Below, in pieces: positions 27,601 through 36,155 of a stretch of 64,000 bases of DNA. Every line of letters begins with the position of its first letter. Positions within the stretch are counted from its first letter, which is position 1. The stretch covers positions 1,659,001 through 1,723,000 of the forward strand of contig NZ_CP090059.1 of NCBI RefSeq assembly GCF_021391395.1, read 5' to 3'. Source of the DNA: Sphingomonas cannabina (GTDB lineage Bacteria; Pseudomonadota; Alphaproteobacteria; Sphingomonadales; Sphingomonadaceae). Both the position numbers and the translations under genes were made by a program. The notes beneath the pieces are model-generated. The model was not told where the DNA came from and did no database searches. It saw only the letters and a program-made list of their open reading frames with translations.

Positions 27601-29196
27601 TGAGTTGCCCGAATCGGTTGCACGCGCCCCAGCGAGGGTGGCCGAGGCATCGGCAGCGGCGGCCTTGATCCCCGCCTCCTGGGCCTTCGCGATCGAGATA
27701 TCGCGAGCGTCCTCAGAGCCGGCGAGCGCCGCTTGCGCCTGATCGCGCGCCTGCTGGGCAATCGCGGCAGAGGCCGAGGCGGACTCGCTATCGCCGAACA
27801 CATCGAACAGCTCGGCAATATTGCCCTTCACCGTGGCGACGTCGTCTTCGATCGTCTGCACCCGCGGCGGCAGCTCGGCGATGTCGTCGGCCGGCACGCC
27901 ACCTTCGACCTCGCCCGTATCGGGATTGATCGTGCCCCCAACCGTCGTGCCCGAAGGCGCACCTGCTGTAGCGCCCGGCGTCGCCGGCTTCAGATCCTCG
28001 ATCGGCGTGCCATCGGCATAGGAGCCATCCGACGCCTGAAACACCGCGGACAGTTCGGCATCGGTATGTAGCCGATGGTTGTGCTGATACCCGAGCATGA
28101 CCGAGGTGATCGGCTTGTAGACTGCCTCACGATCGGTGCGGTACGCGTCGATCGGATCGCCCTCTGGCACCCAGCTCAACTGCCCGAGTTGGATCACGCC
28201 GGCTGGATCAAGATTCCACATCAGCGAGGTGCGCAGCAGTAGCCGGTCGAGCGCCGCCGCCGCGGTCTCGCCGTCGCTGTCGACATGGAGACCGGCCGGA
28301 TCCGGCCGCCACCCAGCGGCCTCCGCGACATTGGCGATCGTCAGCGTCGATTTCGCGGCGACGATCCGCTCGGCGATCTGCGCCGCGGTGTCGACATAAC
28401 CGCCACCGACCTCGCCGAGCAGGTCCGCGGTGAGTGGGCCGGGCGCCTGAGTCCACCATTTCACGCACGCGATCGACGGGGCGACGACGCCGCCACCGGC
28501 TGGCGCTTGAGCGGCCTGGAGCGCCGCGAACGTCGCCGCGATACTCCCGGCCCACTCCAGCACCACGATCGGCCCTTCGCGGGCCTTGTCTTTCAACGCG
28601 GTGATGCCCTGTAGAGGCCGTGCCGGATCGCCGACCTCATAGATGTTGTTGGCTTTGTCGAGGATCCGCGCCTCGACGTTCCAGCATCGTCCCCAGCTCC
28701 GCCGCTTGATCCGATCCTTCGCCTCGGGGATGCCCTCGACCCCGCCGTCGCCGGTGAAGTGATCGACAAGCACAGGCTTCGCGAGATCGCCTGAAAGATC
28801 GCTGATCGTCAGCGACATCGTGTTCCCGGCGATCGTCATGCCGGCAACGGTGCCGGCGAGGTCGACCGTCCACACCGGGGCGGCGAGAGCATCGTCGCCG
28901 ACATAGATGGTGATCGCGGTGCCTGCCCACACCAAGGTGCGTAGCCAATCGATCTTGTCGCGACTCGACGGCGCGAACGCGATGGCGGTGGTGGTGGGGA
29001 TCGCGCCTCCGGTGAACCCGGTCTGATCGAAGCCGATCAGCGAGGTGGCGAGCGGTTCGCCAACGACACCGGCAATCCAGTCGTCATGCCCCCGATGCGT
29101 ATAGCCGCGCGATCCGCCGCCAGCGAGGCGGACGGGTACGACGGCGCCTGTCGTCGCCGACCAGGGCTGGGCCTCGATGAGGAACGTTCGCGCCAT
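24628..29196 (-). CDS. Large tail tip / host-specificity fibre protein
   Basis: This 1522-residue protein has an N-terminal 350-residue globular part (ARTFLIEAQPWS…, YTHRGHDDWIAGVVGEPL) that resembles tail-hub modules. It is followed by a stalk at about residues 480-560 and 750-820 made of alanine-rich repeats (KASVATEQAGIATTKAGQAG type, predicted coiled coil), beta-rich modules, and a C-terminal region containing FEDGVAKLNNALIRNLSV, typical of host-specificity proteins near their trimeric tips. It is the gene after the tape measure, so it should form the tail tip that recognises the host. Domain borders are approximate. Confidence 0.75.
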   Translation of the reverse strand: MARTFLIEAQPWSATTGAVVPVRLAGGGSRGYTHRGHDDWIAGVVGEPLATSLIGFDQTGFTGGAIPTTTAIAFAPSSRDKIDWLRTLVWAGTAITIYVGDDALAAPVWTVDLAGTVAGMTIAGNTMSLTISDLSGDLAKPVLVDHFTGDGGVEGIPEAKDRIKRRSWGRCWNVEARILDKANNIYEVGDPARPLQGITALKDKAREGPIVVLEWAGSIAATFAALQAAQAPAGGGVVAPSIACVKWWTQAPGPLTADLLGEVGGGYVDTAAQIAERIVAAKSTLTIANVAEAAGWRPDPAGLHVDSDGETAAAALDRLLLRTSLMWNLDPAGVIQLGQLSWVPEGDPIDAYRTDREAVYKPITSVMLGYQHNHRLHTDAELSAVFQASDGSYADGTPIEDLKPATPGATAGAPSGTTVGGTINPDTGEVEGGVPADDIAELPPRVQTIEDDVATVKGNIAELFDVFGDSESASASAAIAQQARDQAQAALAGSEDARDISIAKAQEAGIKAAAADASATLAGARATDSGNSADAAATSAQAAHTDATNSGTNAAAALASQVSATAVARGLLPSDFLSDGKFWFEGYQGDPASLPSIAQDARVTFPAIAGIGKVLQVKPSLLGATYYDAGQLGVTKLVPGRRYRVSVDYRATVLGDNPRIDAWAIYLSSSYAYVNSPSTSRTVPAANTRETVVIEIAGSTAIAAGAVYLRGMARMYGSGTYQLIAVVVEDITESAAAAGSATAAQGFSASAAASDTAAGQKASVATEQAGIATTKAGQAGASQQAAAISETNAAGSSAAAAASQQLTANAYRSTVLVGGNQQFDNGTDGWTNDPAPNTVMPAGQWVFNASYGGRTNVISTASASGRNIWSIKTYPITAGRKYKLRGSFHVGTGAAARMYMGVQCYDANGNTVGSNVGYMYILVGGSIYPSGSGWVDVESAVYPASSFNAGTAYVRLICWANYDNGAVVTALDYLTFEDVTGAADAETQAAISTNQAAIATNAAAAAQTSAVVSASVNSNAINPNGTFSDYPSAAVGAPPGNWSTGTGFGGMQRVVGENGIGYALRLPGNAGGDSYIYSASLNGSVRTGDWFVVEADVRLVSGTLTGAAALFQVLDSSGNTIQNLSLNIGAKYGAGVAGQTYRARQLFQVTAANASKSYTYAMSHWAGAGSNATANVIDWYRCLVRPATDQEIASKQATSDIASLNATVTQNVGAIADINGSAAFLEQIVAAGDGNPAIFRLLAGKDGSALWLMGDRIIVGNRITGQWVEVARFEDGVAKLNNALIRNLSVFPNATATLGFPVALDPKIFLANDGQVVSYGGSIGAPAARIEPDLSGIAVPAGSSLDVRALSSTANGFTARAKIIGSPTYANQAATGGTNVGGTPAWQMDKPTAADAYNGLYQVSATGTLTRTSYYRDDTNSWVGIYSGSMSFYVNNGSGFVFVGAVDGGGEFYYPTVPPATIPNTAFNHTFQYNGAIGSHGGKEFGVDGPITAFSRVAYTTLSAATETPITQNIPFKVYPSR

Positions 29197-29198
29197 GG

Positions 29199-32100
29199 TC
29201 AGCGAGCCGTGAGCGAGAGATCGGGGCCGAGGACGCCACCGGCACCAAGGCGCTCAAGCGCGTCGCGGATCCCGGAAAGCTCGGTATTGGCGCGCGCCAG
29301 CAGGTCGTTGGTGCCGTTGGTCAGCGTGTTTCCGGCCATGATCTGGTCAAGCTGCGCCTTGCTGATCCCCGCCGCCTCCGCGATGCGATCCTGCTCAAGC
29401 TTGATGATCTCTTGGATATTGTCGGTCGCCGAGCTGCGGTCGCCGGTGTATTCCGGGCCAGCCGTGCCGAACGCCTCCTTCGACGTATCGACGAGCAGGC
29501 GCTCCAGCTCGGCAAGGCGATCGGCAGCGCCGTCAACCCCGGCTCGAGCATCGGCCATCGCATCGTCGATCTCGGCCAGGATCTGCGTCCGCCGCTCGCT
29601 CGCGGTACCCTCGAACAGGTCGCCATAGGTCAGGTTGTCGAGCAGATCGGTGAGTGAGCCGATGCGGGACTTAAGCGTCTGATTGACCAGATCGACGCGC
29701 TGCTCGGCGTTAAGCTTCTCGACCGCCAGCAGATCCAGGCCGTACTTCTTCGCCAGGTCGACGCGCTCCGACGCCTGCGCGTCGAAATCCTTGAAGATCT
29801 GGGCGAGCTGCCCGCCGAGACCGCCGAGCAACTTCTCCAGGTCGGCGACCTTGAGCGCTTCCTCCAGCGCCTTGTTGACGTCCGAGGAGGATTTCAGGGC
29901 CTTTGCAACGGCAGGGGAAAGCCCTTGCACCGCGCCCTGCGCAATCGCCCGGCTGATCGCATAGCTGATCGCGTCGTCGGCATTGTCGAAGCCGACTGCG
30001 CGCGAGCCCTTCACACCGCCGAGCGGGCGGCCGTTCTCGTTGACGCGATAGTCGTCCTTATACATGCCGATCGACACGGAAAAATTGCCGAGCGTGGCAC
30101 CGAGGCGATCGACGATCTGGTTGAGCCCGTTGGAGACCGCGTCGCCCAAGCTCCCCGACTGGCTGATCAGCTTGGAATTGCTGCCGCTCGTACCCGTCTG
30201 AACAGCCTCGCCATCGACGGCGCCGATCGTCACGCCGCCTGGTTTCGGCTTCGGCCCGAACAGCGCGCCGATCGTGCCGCCAAGAAGGCCGCCGATGATG
30301 CTGCCACCGGGGATCGGGAGCGCCGAGCCGATGGCACCGCCGATCGCCGCGCCGGTGTTCGACTGCTTGATGCCCAGCATTCCGAGGAACCCGGAGGCGG
30401 CCTGGCCCTCGAACGCGCCCTTGAGTCCCTTGCCCGCGGCCTTGCCGATCTTGTCGGCCTTCTCGTCGTCTAGACCGATTTTCTTGAGGATGCCGCCGAT
30501 CGCGTCGCCGAACAGCCCCTCGGGAGTGTTGCGGTTTGACTTCTCCCGCTTGCCGGTGACGACGATGTCCGGTTCCTCACCGCGCAGCGCGGCGGCGGCG
30601 GAACGCGCGGCGGCGCCAAGATCCGTGATATCTGCCGCTGCCGCCTTCGCCGCATTCGTCATCGGATCAAGGCCGAGGATCTGATCCTCCAGCTTGTCGA
30701 AGATCGGCCCGAACAGCCGTTCGGTGATGTCCTTCGCTGAGAGCTGCTTGAAGCTGTCGAACAGGCGCGCGGGCACTTCGGCCAGCGAATTTGGGCCGCG
30801 ATAGATCGTGTCCTCGATCGTCGAGCGGATGTCGCCGAGCGTGCCGAGGTACATCTGCTGCTGACGCTGCAGCTTCTCCGTTTCCCGCTGCTGGAGACGG
30901 ATACCCTGCACCGTTTCGAGGATCGTGCGCTTCTGCGCCTCGCTCAGCGGCCCGCGCTGACGCTCGATTGCGATCGTTGCGCGCAGCGCCTCCGCTTCGT
31001 CGACGCGGCCGGCGTTGACGAGCCGCTGGATCTGGAGCTGCTGACCCTGCGCTTCGAGATAGTCGTCGAACGGCCGGTTGAGGCCATCCATGACCGCAAC
31101 CTTGGCCTCCTTCGCCTGCTCGATCGTCTTCTCGAAGCCGGGCGGCTTGCGCCGTTCCAGATCCTCCATGAGGTCGTCGAGCTGGCGGAGCGCCTGGTTG
31201 GCTTGGCGCTGAGCCGGGGGCGTGTCGTCGAACCGATCGAGGATGTCGGCGATGCGGTCGGCGGCATCGCGGCCGAACTCCTCCAGCGCAGCGGTGGATT
31301 TGGGCTTGGGCGGCTTCTTCGCCTTCGAACTGCGCTTGAGCCCGTCGGCGAGCTTGCCGTCATCGAGCGACTGGTCGATCAGCGTCGCGATCTCGGTATT
31401 CGCGCGCGCAGTCGCGTTGTCGATAATCGCCTGCTGAAACTGCTGTTTGCTGATGCCGGATCCCGCGAAGTCGACTCCCTCGCTCATCCGCAGCAACTGG
31501 TCGAACGCACGCGTCCGATCTTCTCCACTCAGCCGGTCGGCCGCACGCGCGGCGCGGCCGAGGGCGCGGGCCGAGCGGTTCCCGGTCAGCAGGCCGGCGC
31601 CGATCTCGGTGGAGCCTGCGCCAGCGATGATGGCGCCAATACCCAGCGCCGTCATCGCCGTGCCGGGCGAACCGACGTTCTGGAACGTGCTGGTCGACGA
31701 CTTTTCCAGCGACGCCGCCTCGGCGCGAAGGTTGATCGCCTTCGCGCGGGCGTTCAGCAGCAGCGCCTCGGTGTTGTTCTTGATCTTGCCCGTCTGCAGA
31801 TCGAACATGTCGCCGAGCACGCCCTGCGCGTCGGCGAGCGCATTGGACCCGAGCGTGACCTGCTTCTGCGCATCGTCCTGCTTGAACAGGTTGGCGATTA
31901 CGGGTTCGAGAACGGCGCCCGCGAAGAACAGCGCCGTTCCCCACGGCCCCATGAAGAACCGGGCCGCGGCGCCGGCAGCGCCGCCAGGGCCGATCTGGTC
32001 GATCGCCGTGGCAAGCTGTCCGCCCTGCAGCGCCATGACGCGCATCAGGTCGGTGCCCATGCTGAGCTGGACACCCACGTCCTGCAGGTTCTGAGTTACC

Positions 32101-32441
32101 CCGAACCAACCCGCCTTCACCTGGCCGGCTGAGCGGACGTTGTCGTTGGATGCACGGGTATGCGCAATGGTCGCGGCGGTGGCCGCCTGGGTGGCCTGCG
32201 CGGCTTGGCGCTGGTCGCGCGCCAGCTCTTCGGCGGCGGCACCGACCGATGTCTCGGCCGCGGCGAGCGCGCGGGCGCTCGCCGTCGCAGCTCCGGCACC
32301 CTGGCCCATCTGCTGGGCAGCGGCGCCGGCCGCGTGCGCGGATCCGGTGAATTCCTGATTGGCGCCGGCCATCTGCCGGACCTGGCCGACGAAGCCGGAG
32401 CCGTCCGCATTGACGCGGACGCCGAGGACGAGATCGCTCAC
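29199..32441 (-). CDS. Tail tape measure protein
   Basis: This 1080-residue protein is mostly helical and rich in Ala, Gln and Arg, with a hydrophobic GAAGAAARFFMGPWGTALFFAGAVLEPVIANLF segment near residue 170, a second glycine-rich membrane-like region (IGGAIGSALPIPGGSIIGGLLGGTIGALFG) around residue 730, and long coiled-coil stretches. It directly follows the frameshifted tail chaperone genes, the universal order in long-tailed phages. Its length sets tail length; at about 1.5 angstroms per residue this predicts a tail near 160 nm. Confidence 0.88.
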   Translation of the reverse strand: MSDLVLGVRVNADGSGFVGQVRQMAGANQEFTGSAHAAGAAAQQMGQGAGAATASARALAAAETSVGAAAEELARDQRQAAQATQAATAATIAHTRASNDNVRSAGQVKAGWFGVTQNLQDVGVQLSMGTDLMRVMALQGGQLATAIDQIGPGGAAGAAARFFMGPWGTALFFAGAVLEPVIANLFKQDDAQKQVTLGSNALADAQGVLGDMFDLQTGKIKNNTEALLLNARAKAINLRAEAASLEKSSTSTFQNVGSPGTAMTALGIGAIIAGAGSTEIGAGLLTGNRSARALGRAARAADRLSGEDRTRAFDQLLRMSEGVDFAGSGISKQQFQQAIIDNATARANTEIATLIDQSLDDGKLADGLKRSSKAKKPPKPKSTAALEEFGRDAADRIADILDRFDDTPPAQRQANQALRQLDDLMEDLERRKPPGFEKTIEQAKEAKVAVMDGLNRPFDDYLEAQGQQLQIQRLVNAGRVDEAEALRATIAIERQRGPLSEAQKRTILETVQGIRLQQRETEKLQRQQQMYLGTLGDIRSTIEDTIYRGPNSLAEVPARLFDSFKQLSAKDITERLFGPIFDKLEDQILGLDPMTNAAKAAAADITDLGAAARSAAAALRGEEPDIVVTGKREKSNRNTPEGLFGDAIGGILKKIGLDDEKADKIGKAAGKGLKGAFEGQAASGFLGMLGIKQSNTGAAIGGAIGSALPIPGGSIIGGLLGGTIGALFGPKPKPGGVTIGAVDGEAVQTGTSGSNSKLISQSGSLGDAVSNGLNQIVDRLGATLGNFSVSIGMYKDDYRVNENGRPLGGVKGSRAVGFDNADDAISYAISRAIAQGAVQGLSPAVAKALKSSSDVNKALEEALKVADLEKLLGGLGGQLAQIFKDFDAQASERVDLAKKYGLDLLAVEKLNAEQRVDLVNQTLKSRIGSLTDLLDNLTYGDLFEGTASERRTQILAEIDDAMADARAGVDGAADRLAELERLLVDTSKEAFGTAGPEYTGDRSSATDNIQEIIKLEQDRIAEAAGISKAQLDQIMAGNTLTNGTNDLLARANTELSGIRDALERLGAGGVLGPDLSLTAR

Positions 32442-32839
32442 TTGCGCGCCAGCGCGAGCAACGCCGCGCCCTCCATGATGCGCAGGCCGGTGAACACGGC
32501 CGGGGTAACGGCGATCTCCAGCATGGCGGCGACGGCGGGGACGGCGGCGAAATCAATGCCGATCCGGTGTCCGGTGAACGGATGCACCCGCCACTGCGTC
32601 GTCAACGCACGGAACAGCCGCACCACGTCCTCATCCTCCTCGGCAATCTCGATCACCGTGTCCGCAAGTGCACGTCCGCGGCGCTCGGCGATCCGGGCCA
32701 GCGCCTCCGCCGCTTTGGCGGTAAGCGCGTCGGGCTGGTCGGGCTTTTCCCCGCCGCCGCGATCGGTGGCCCACTCCCGCGCGACGGCTTTCAGTTTCCC
32801 GCGCGGATCTCGCCCTTGGCGTTCTGCGCGTCGCGCCAC
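32438..32839 (-). CDS. Tail assembly chaperone extension (GT-type, read by -1 frameshift)
   Basis: This frame of 133 codons overlaps the end of the upstream chaperone gene by 49 bases and lies in its -1 frame. Its own GTG 32839 has no convincing ribosome binding site, and the G GGA AAC slippery site at 32800-32794 leads straight into it, so it is most likely made as the C-terminal half of a 272-residue fusion (154 residues plus 118 from this frame). The frame encodes a helical domain (AKAAEALARIAERRGRALADTVIEIAEEDE). The last codons overlap the tape measure start by ATGA. In lambda the equivalent gpGT fusion loads the tape measure with tail tube protein. Confidence 0.8.
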   Translation of the reverse strand: MARRAERQGRDPRGKLKAVAREWATDRGGGEKPDQPDALTAKAAEALARIAERRGRALADTVIEIAEEDEDVVRLFRALTTQWRVHPFTGHRIGIDFAAVPAVAAMLEIAVTPAVFTGLRIMEGAALLALARK

Positions 32840-33255
32840 GCATTGAAGGCGGCGAGGAAGGTGCCGGGCTCATTGAAGAACATCCGCACGTTGGGAGCCT
32901 TGAGCGGCTTGCGCTTGCCCTTGCCGTCCAGATCCGTCAGCCAGTCGTCGGGCACATCCCAGCGCATCGGCTCACCATTCTCGAACTCGATATGGCGCCA
33001 GTCGCTGGCGATGCGGGCGATCAGCTCGGCGTGGATCTGCGCGAGGTCGGCCTTTTCCGCCGCATCGCCGCGCTCGGCTTCCACAACCGCGGCCTGGGCG
33101 GCGAAGACATCACGCATGAACTCGACCGCTTCGTCGACCTTGAGCAGCCGAAAGCGCATCTCGATCGCGTTGACGACGATGGTTCCGTCCTCGGCCAGTC
33201 CGTCCCACTTAACGGGGAACCAGACGCGAGGGTTCTTGACGACCTTGTAAGCCAT
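32791..33255 (-). CDS. Tail assembly chaperone (G-type)
   Basis: This 154-residue protein (MAYKVVKNPRVWFPVKWDGL…) has a beta-rich N-terminal third and a helical C-terminal part. Its gene lies between the tail tube and tape measure genes, and its stop TGA is immediately preceded by GGGAAAC read as G GGA AAC. That layout is diagnostic of tail assembly chaperones, of which most molecules end here and a minority continue by -1 frameshift. Confidence 0.82.
   Translation of the reverse strand: MAYKVVKNPRVWFPVKWDGLAEDGTIVVNAIEMRFRLLKVDEAVEFMRDVFAAQAAVVEAERGDAAEKADLAQIHAELIARIASDWRHIEFENGEPMRWDVPDDWLTDLDGKGKRKPLKAPNVRMFFNEPGTFLAAFNAWRDAQNAKGEIRAGN
32794..32800 (-). promoter_or_regulatory. Programmed -1 ribosomal frameshift site GGGAAAC
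   Basis: The heptamer fits X XXY YYZ in the zero frame (GCG-GGA-AAC with the preceding G) and is directly followed by the TGA stop. Slipping back one base pairs the tRNAs with GGG-AAA and continues into CTG-AAA-GCC of the downstream frame. Lambda uses the near-identical GGGAAAG at the same place. Confidence 0.82.
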
Positions 33256-33271
33256 TGGGCGCGGGCTCCGA

Positions 33272-34213
33272 TTACTTGACGGTGATGATGAGATCGTCGT
33301 TCGTGGTGCCGACGTTCGCGCGGTAGGAGATGGTCACCATCATCTCACCGCCGTCATTGCTGACGGTGATCGCGGTGATCTGAACATGGGCCATGTCGAG
33401 GCCGACGATGTTGCCGGCGACGATGCCGTGCGTGAACGCGAGCACCGTCTGCGCACCGCTCCTGAGCGACGCGTAGTAGTTCTTGGCCGTTATCGTCGTC
33501 GCTACGCCGACAATCTGCCCGGTGATCGCGTGGTTGCCGCGGCGGATGTAGTTGGCGCCGACGAGATTGCGGGTGGCGATCTCCGCGTTCACCGCCCCCG
33601 TGAACGACTGCATCACGAGGGCAAAGCCGTCGAGCGTGAACTCGGTATTGGCGGTGTTGACTTCGAGCGGGTCGATCCACCGGTCAAGATCTGGCTCGCC
33701 CGGCACGGCGTCGGCGATCTCGCTGCCGGGCGGCGGCAGCAAGCCGGTGAACTCGTAATTCCAGAACGGATAGCTGCCGGCCGTGATGTTCCAGCCGAAC
33801 GTGCCGCGGGCGCCGAGGCTCTTCGCCAGCTCAGTACCGATGTACGAATGGGAGGTGAGCGATGACAGCGCCACGCCGATCGGCGCGAACTTCTGTATGG
33901 CAGTCGCGCCGGCCGTCAGCACGGGGGCAAGCATTCCGCACGCCTCATGCAGCTCCATCCATGGCGCAGCGGTGCCCGCTGCGCCGGATCCGGCCATCTC
34001 GACCTCGAAGCTGTAGGTCTGGCGCGCGTTCGTCGCCGCGTCGGGCGAACCGCCGCGCACCGGGCGGTCGAGGTTGCGCTCCAAGCGATCGGTGACGATC
34101 GGCTGACGCTGGAAATTGCGCGTCAGGAATGCATTCGCCTCCGCGGTCGGCGCCGCGTCCTGCGCGTAGACCAGCTCTTTCTTGGCAAGCAGAATTGGGG
34201 ACCAATCGACCAT
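33272..34213 (-). CDS. Major tail tube protein
   Basis: This 313-residue protein is beta-rich throughout (FEVEMAGSGAAGTAAPWMELHEACGMLAPV, TFGWNITAGSYPFWNYEFTGLLPPPGSE, MVTISYRANVGTTNDDLIITVK), with the pattern of phage tail tube subunits of the lambda V/Pseudomonas siphophage type, and sits just upstream of the tail chaperones. Hexameric rings stack to form the tail channel. Length is larger than lambda gpV, suggesting an additional domain. Confidence 0.78.
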   Translation of the reverse strand: MVDWSPILLAKKELVYAQDAAPTAEANAFLTRNFQRQPIVTDRLERNLDRPVRGGSPDAATNARQTYSFEVEMAGSGAAGTAAPWMELHEACGMLAPVLTAGATAIQKFAPIGVALSSLTSHSYIGTELAKSLGARGTFGWNITAGSYPFWNYEFTGLLPPPGSEIADAVPGEPDLDRWIDPLEVNTANTEFTLDGFALVMQSFTGAVNAEIATRNLVGANYIRRGNHAITGQIVGVATTITAKNYYASLRSGAQTVLAFTHGIVAGNIVGLDMAHVQITAITVSNDGGEMMVTISYRANVGTTNDDLIITVK

Positions 34214-34215
34214 CG

Positions 34216-34494
34216 TCAGGCTCCTTCGATCTCGGCAGGCACGCGATCGGCGCCACCATCATCATCGATCGGGGCGCTGCGCTCGGGCGGAAGGGACACG
34301 CCGTCCCAATCGTCGGGAAACCGCTCGGGATCGGCGGCGCGCAGTTTCTCCAGCACGCGACGACGGGCAGGGCCGACCAGCGGCAGGCCATGCTCGTCGA
34401 GCTGGTAGCCGTTGTGGTCGACCGGACGGGGCTGCGTCGGCTCCGCCTGGGTCGAGCGCTGCTCGGTGACGATGGTGGAGGGCCGCTTGGCCAT
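34216..34494 (-). CDS. Small head-tail region protein
   Basis: This 92-residue, hydrophilic and proline-rich protein (RSTQAEPTQPRPVDHNGYQLDEHGLPLVGPARRRVLEKLRAADPERFPDDWDG) has no family I recognise. ATG 34494 overlaps the upstream stop by one base (TGATG). It lies between tail terminator and tail tube genes and probably belongs to tail assembly. Confidence 0.6.
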   Translation of the reverse strand: MAKRPSTIVTEQRSTQAEPTQPRPVDHNGYQLDEHGLPLVGPARRRVLEKLRAADPERFPDDWDGVSLPPERSAPIDDDGGADRVPAEIEGA

Positions 34495-34925
34495 CAGCTT
34501 GCCTTTCTCAAATGATACGGGGCCATAACCCTGACCTCCCACACGACTGCGCTTCCGCCAGCGGAAGACAGGCGCTGGACGAGGCGCCCGCCGCGGTAAT
34601 CGAACGGGCGCGACGCCTCCGGATGGGTCCAGCCGACCACGATGTCCTTCACGCGGTCGGTCTCGGTCTTGACGTCCTCGGCGATGCCGGCGGTGTGGCG
34701 GCGCGACGCATCGAGGACGATCATGATCGACAGGCCGGCGTACACGAGCTGGTCGCGGCGGCCGGAGAGCTTGTTGCCCTCGGCGTCCTCGCTGATCGGC
34801 ACGACGGCCAGGTACGGCATTGCCCGCGGCGCTTCGCGCAGATCCGCGAACTCCAGCAGGCCCTCGACGTTGCGATAGCCGCCCTGCTTGAGCTGCTCGA
34901 CCACAGGGGAAAGAGCCAGGTGCAT
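34494..34925 (-). CDS. Tail terminator-like protein
   Basis: This 143-residue protein (MHLALSPVVEQLKQGG…, DIVVGWTHPEASRPFDYRGGRLVQRLSSAGGSAVVWEVRVMAPY) has the alpha-beta pattern and length of phage minor tail/tail terminator proteins that cap the tail tube, and it lies between gpG-like and tube genes where such a gene is expected. Start ATG 34925 overlaps the upstream stop (TGATG); the open frame reaches back to 35258 in the shadow of the gpG gene. Confidence 0.65.
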   Translation of the reverse strand: MHLALSPVVEQLKQGGYRNVEGLLEFADLREAPRAMPYLAVVPISEDAEGNKLSGRRDQLVYAGLSIMIVLDASRRHTAGIAEDVKTETDRVKDIVVGWTHPEASRPFDYRGGRLVQRLSSAGGSAVVWEVRVMAPYHLRKAS

Positions 34926-35431
34926 CAGGTCGCACTCCCACGGAATGCCCGCGCCAGGTGCTCGCTGATCGACCCGATGGCGTAGTCGGTGTCGGCGGCG
35001 GTCCAGCCGAGATACGGACGCGCCGGGATCACCACCTTCGCCAGGATCCTGCCGGCGAAGTGCAGCGCCTGCTTGACCCGCGGAACGATGGTCCCGCCGA
35101 ACTGGTGAATGCGGGCATAGATGGCAGCGCCGCCCGACCGCTCCGGCCCCGCCGCGGCATGGGTCGGTCCCCAATCCTCGACGATCGAATTGACGAGATC
35201 GCCGGAGAGGACGAGCGTCTTGCCGCCTTCTTCCTTCGCCCGCTCCGACGGCTTCCATGGCCGGCCGTCCGGCCCGGTGCTGGTCTCGAAACGATCGCGC
35301 GCCGCGTCGGCCAAGTGGCCGGCGATGTCGCGCATCGGTGCCGTCATATCGAGTGCTGCGTCGATCGCGCGCTGGAACGCGAGATCGAGGTCGTCCTCGA
35401 TCTGGAACTCGACGCGGAACGGCTCGCTCAC
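34925..35431 (-). CDS. Phage virion morphogenesis protein (Mu gpG-like)
   Basis: This 168-residue protein matches the Phage_tail_S/virion morphogenesis family: an N-terminal helix with MTAPMRDIAGHLADAARDRFETSTGPDGRPWKPSERA, then TLVLSGDLVNSI and AAIYARIHQFGG, then PARPYLGWTAAD. Mu gpG is required for joining head and tail. It is followed by the tail terminator with a one-base overlap. Confidence 0.85.
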   Translation of the reverse strand: MSEPFRVEFQIEDDLDLAFQRAIDAALDMTAPMRDIAGHLADAARDRFETSTGPDGRPWKPSERAKEEGGKTLVLSGDLVNSIVEDWGPTHAAAGPERSGGAAIYARIHQFGGTIVPRVKQALHFAGRILAKVVIPARPYLGWTAADTDYAIGSISEHLARAFRGSAT

Positions 35432-35432
35432 G

Positions 35433-36155
35433 TCAATAGTCCTGCAGCAGGTCAGGATAGGCGCGCCGGCCGGGCGCGATCAGGACGGGATTGTCGCTGA
35501 CGGCCGGCGTCGGCGGCGCGGCTTCGCCGAGCGGCAGCGCGCCCGACTGGATGCGCTCCAGCGTCCGCATCGCCTGCTTGGCGTCACCGGCGACGCCATC
35601 CGGCGCGCCGCCAGGATACAGCCTGGCGCGCGCGATGTCGGTGATCGCCATCGCGACGATGGTCGGAACCGTCGCCAGCGGCACAGCATAGCGGCCGGCG
35701 AGGTGCGCGTCGGCGAGCCCCTGGGCGTAGGTCAGCGCCTTGATCACCATGTCGCGATCGATTCGGCCGGAGCCATCGGGATCGGTGGCGCGCACCACCT
35801 CCTCCAGTCCGACCGCCTTCACGAATTCCGCGATCGAGAGATACGGCGCGCCGCCGTCGGGGAGCTGCCAGCTTCCGTCGATGACGACGAGGTCGATCTC
35901 GCTTTCGAGGATCTGGCCATCGGTATCGCGCACGCGGACGGTGACGAGGTAACGCTCGCCGTCCGTGCCGCCCGAGACCTCGACTTTGAGCCGGCCGGCG
36001 ACGAGCAGCCCTTCGTAGCTCAGCGGATCCGCGCCGGGGACCAAGCCGCGCGCGATAGCGACGATGTCGACCAGCTCGGCGAGATCCGCGCGCGTGTCGA
36101 ACGCCGGCACGAGCTGCAGCGTCTCGCCCGGCTGCTTGATCTGCGCGGTGATCAC
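35433..36155 (-). CDS. DUF1320 (Mu gp36-like) protein with an extra N-terminal domain
   Basis: This 240-residue protein has a C-terminal DUF1320 module (residues about 105-220: SIAEFVKAVGLEEVVRATD…RDMVIKALTYAQGLADAHLAGRYAVPLATVPTIV…DIARARLY), a head-tail connector protein in Mu-like phages. The first 95 residues are a separate beta-rich domain (QPGETLQLVPAF…GGTDGERYLVTVRVRDTDGQILESEIDLVVIDGSW) not part of ordinary DUF1320 proteins, which are about 140 residues long. It overlaps the upstream gene by ATGA. Confidence 0.8.
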   Translation of the reverse strand: MITAQIKQPGETLQLVPAFDTRADLAELVDIVAIARGLVPGADPLSYEGLLVAGRLKVEVSGGTDGERYLVTVRVRDTDGQILESEIDLVVIDGSWQLPDGGAPYLSIAEFVKAVGLEEVVRATDPDGSGRIDRDMVIKALTYAQGLADAHLAGRYAVPLATVPTIVAMAITDIARARLYPGGAPDGVAGDAKQAMRTLERIQSGALPLGEAAPPTPAVSDNPVLIAPGRRAYPDLLQDY

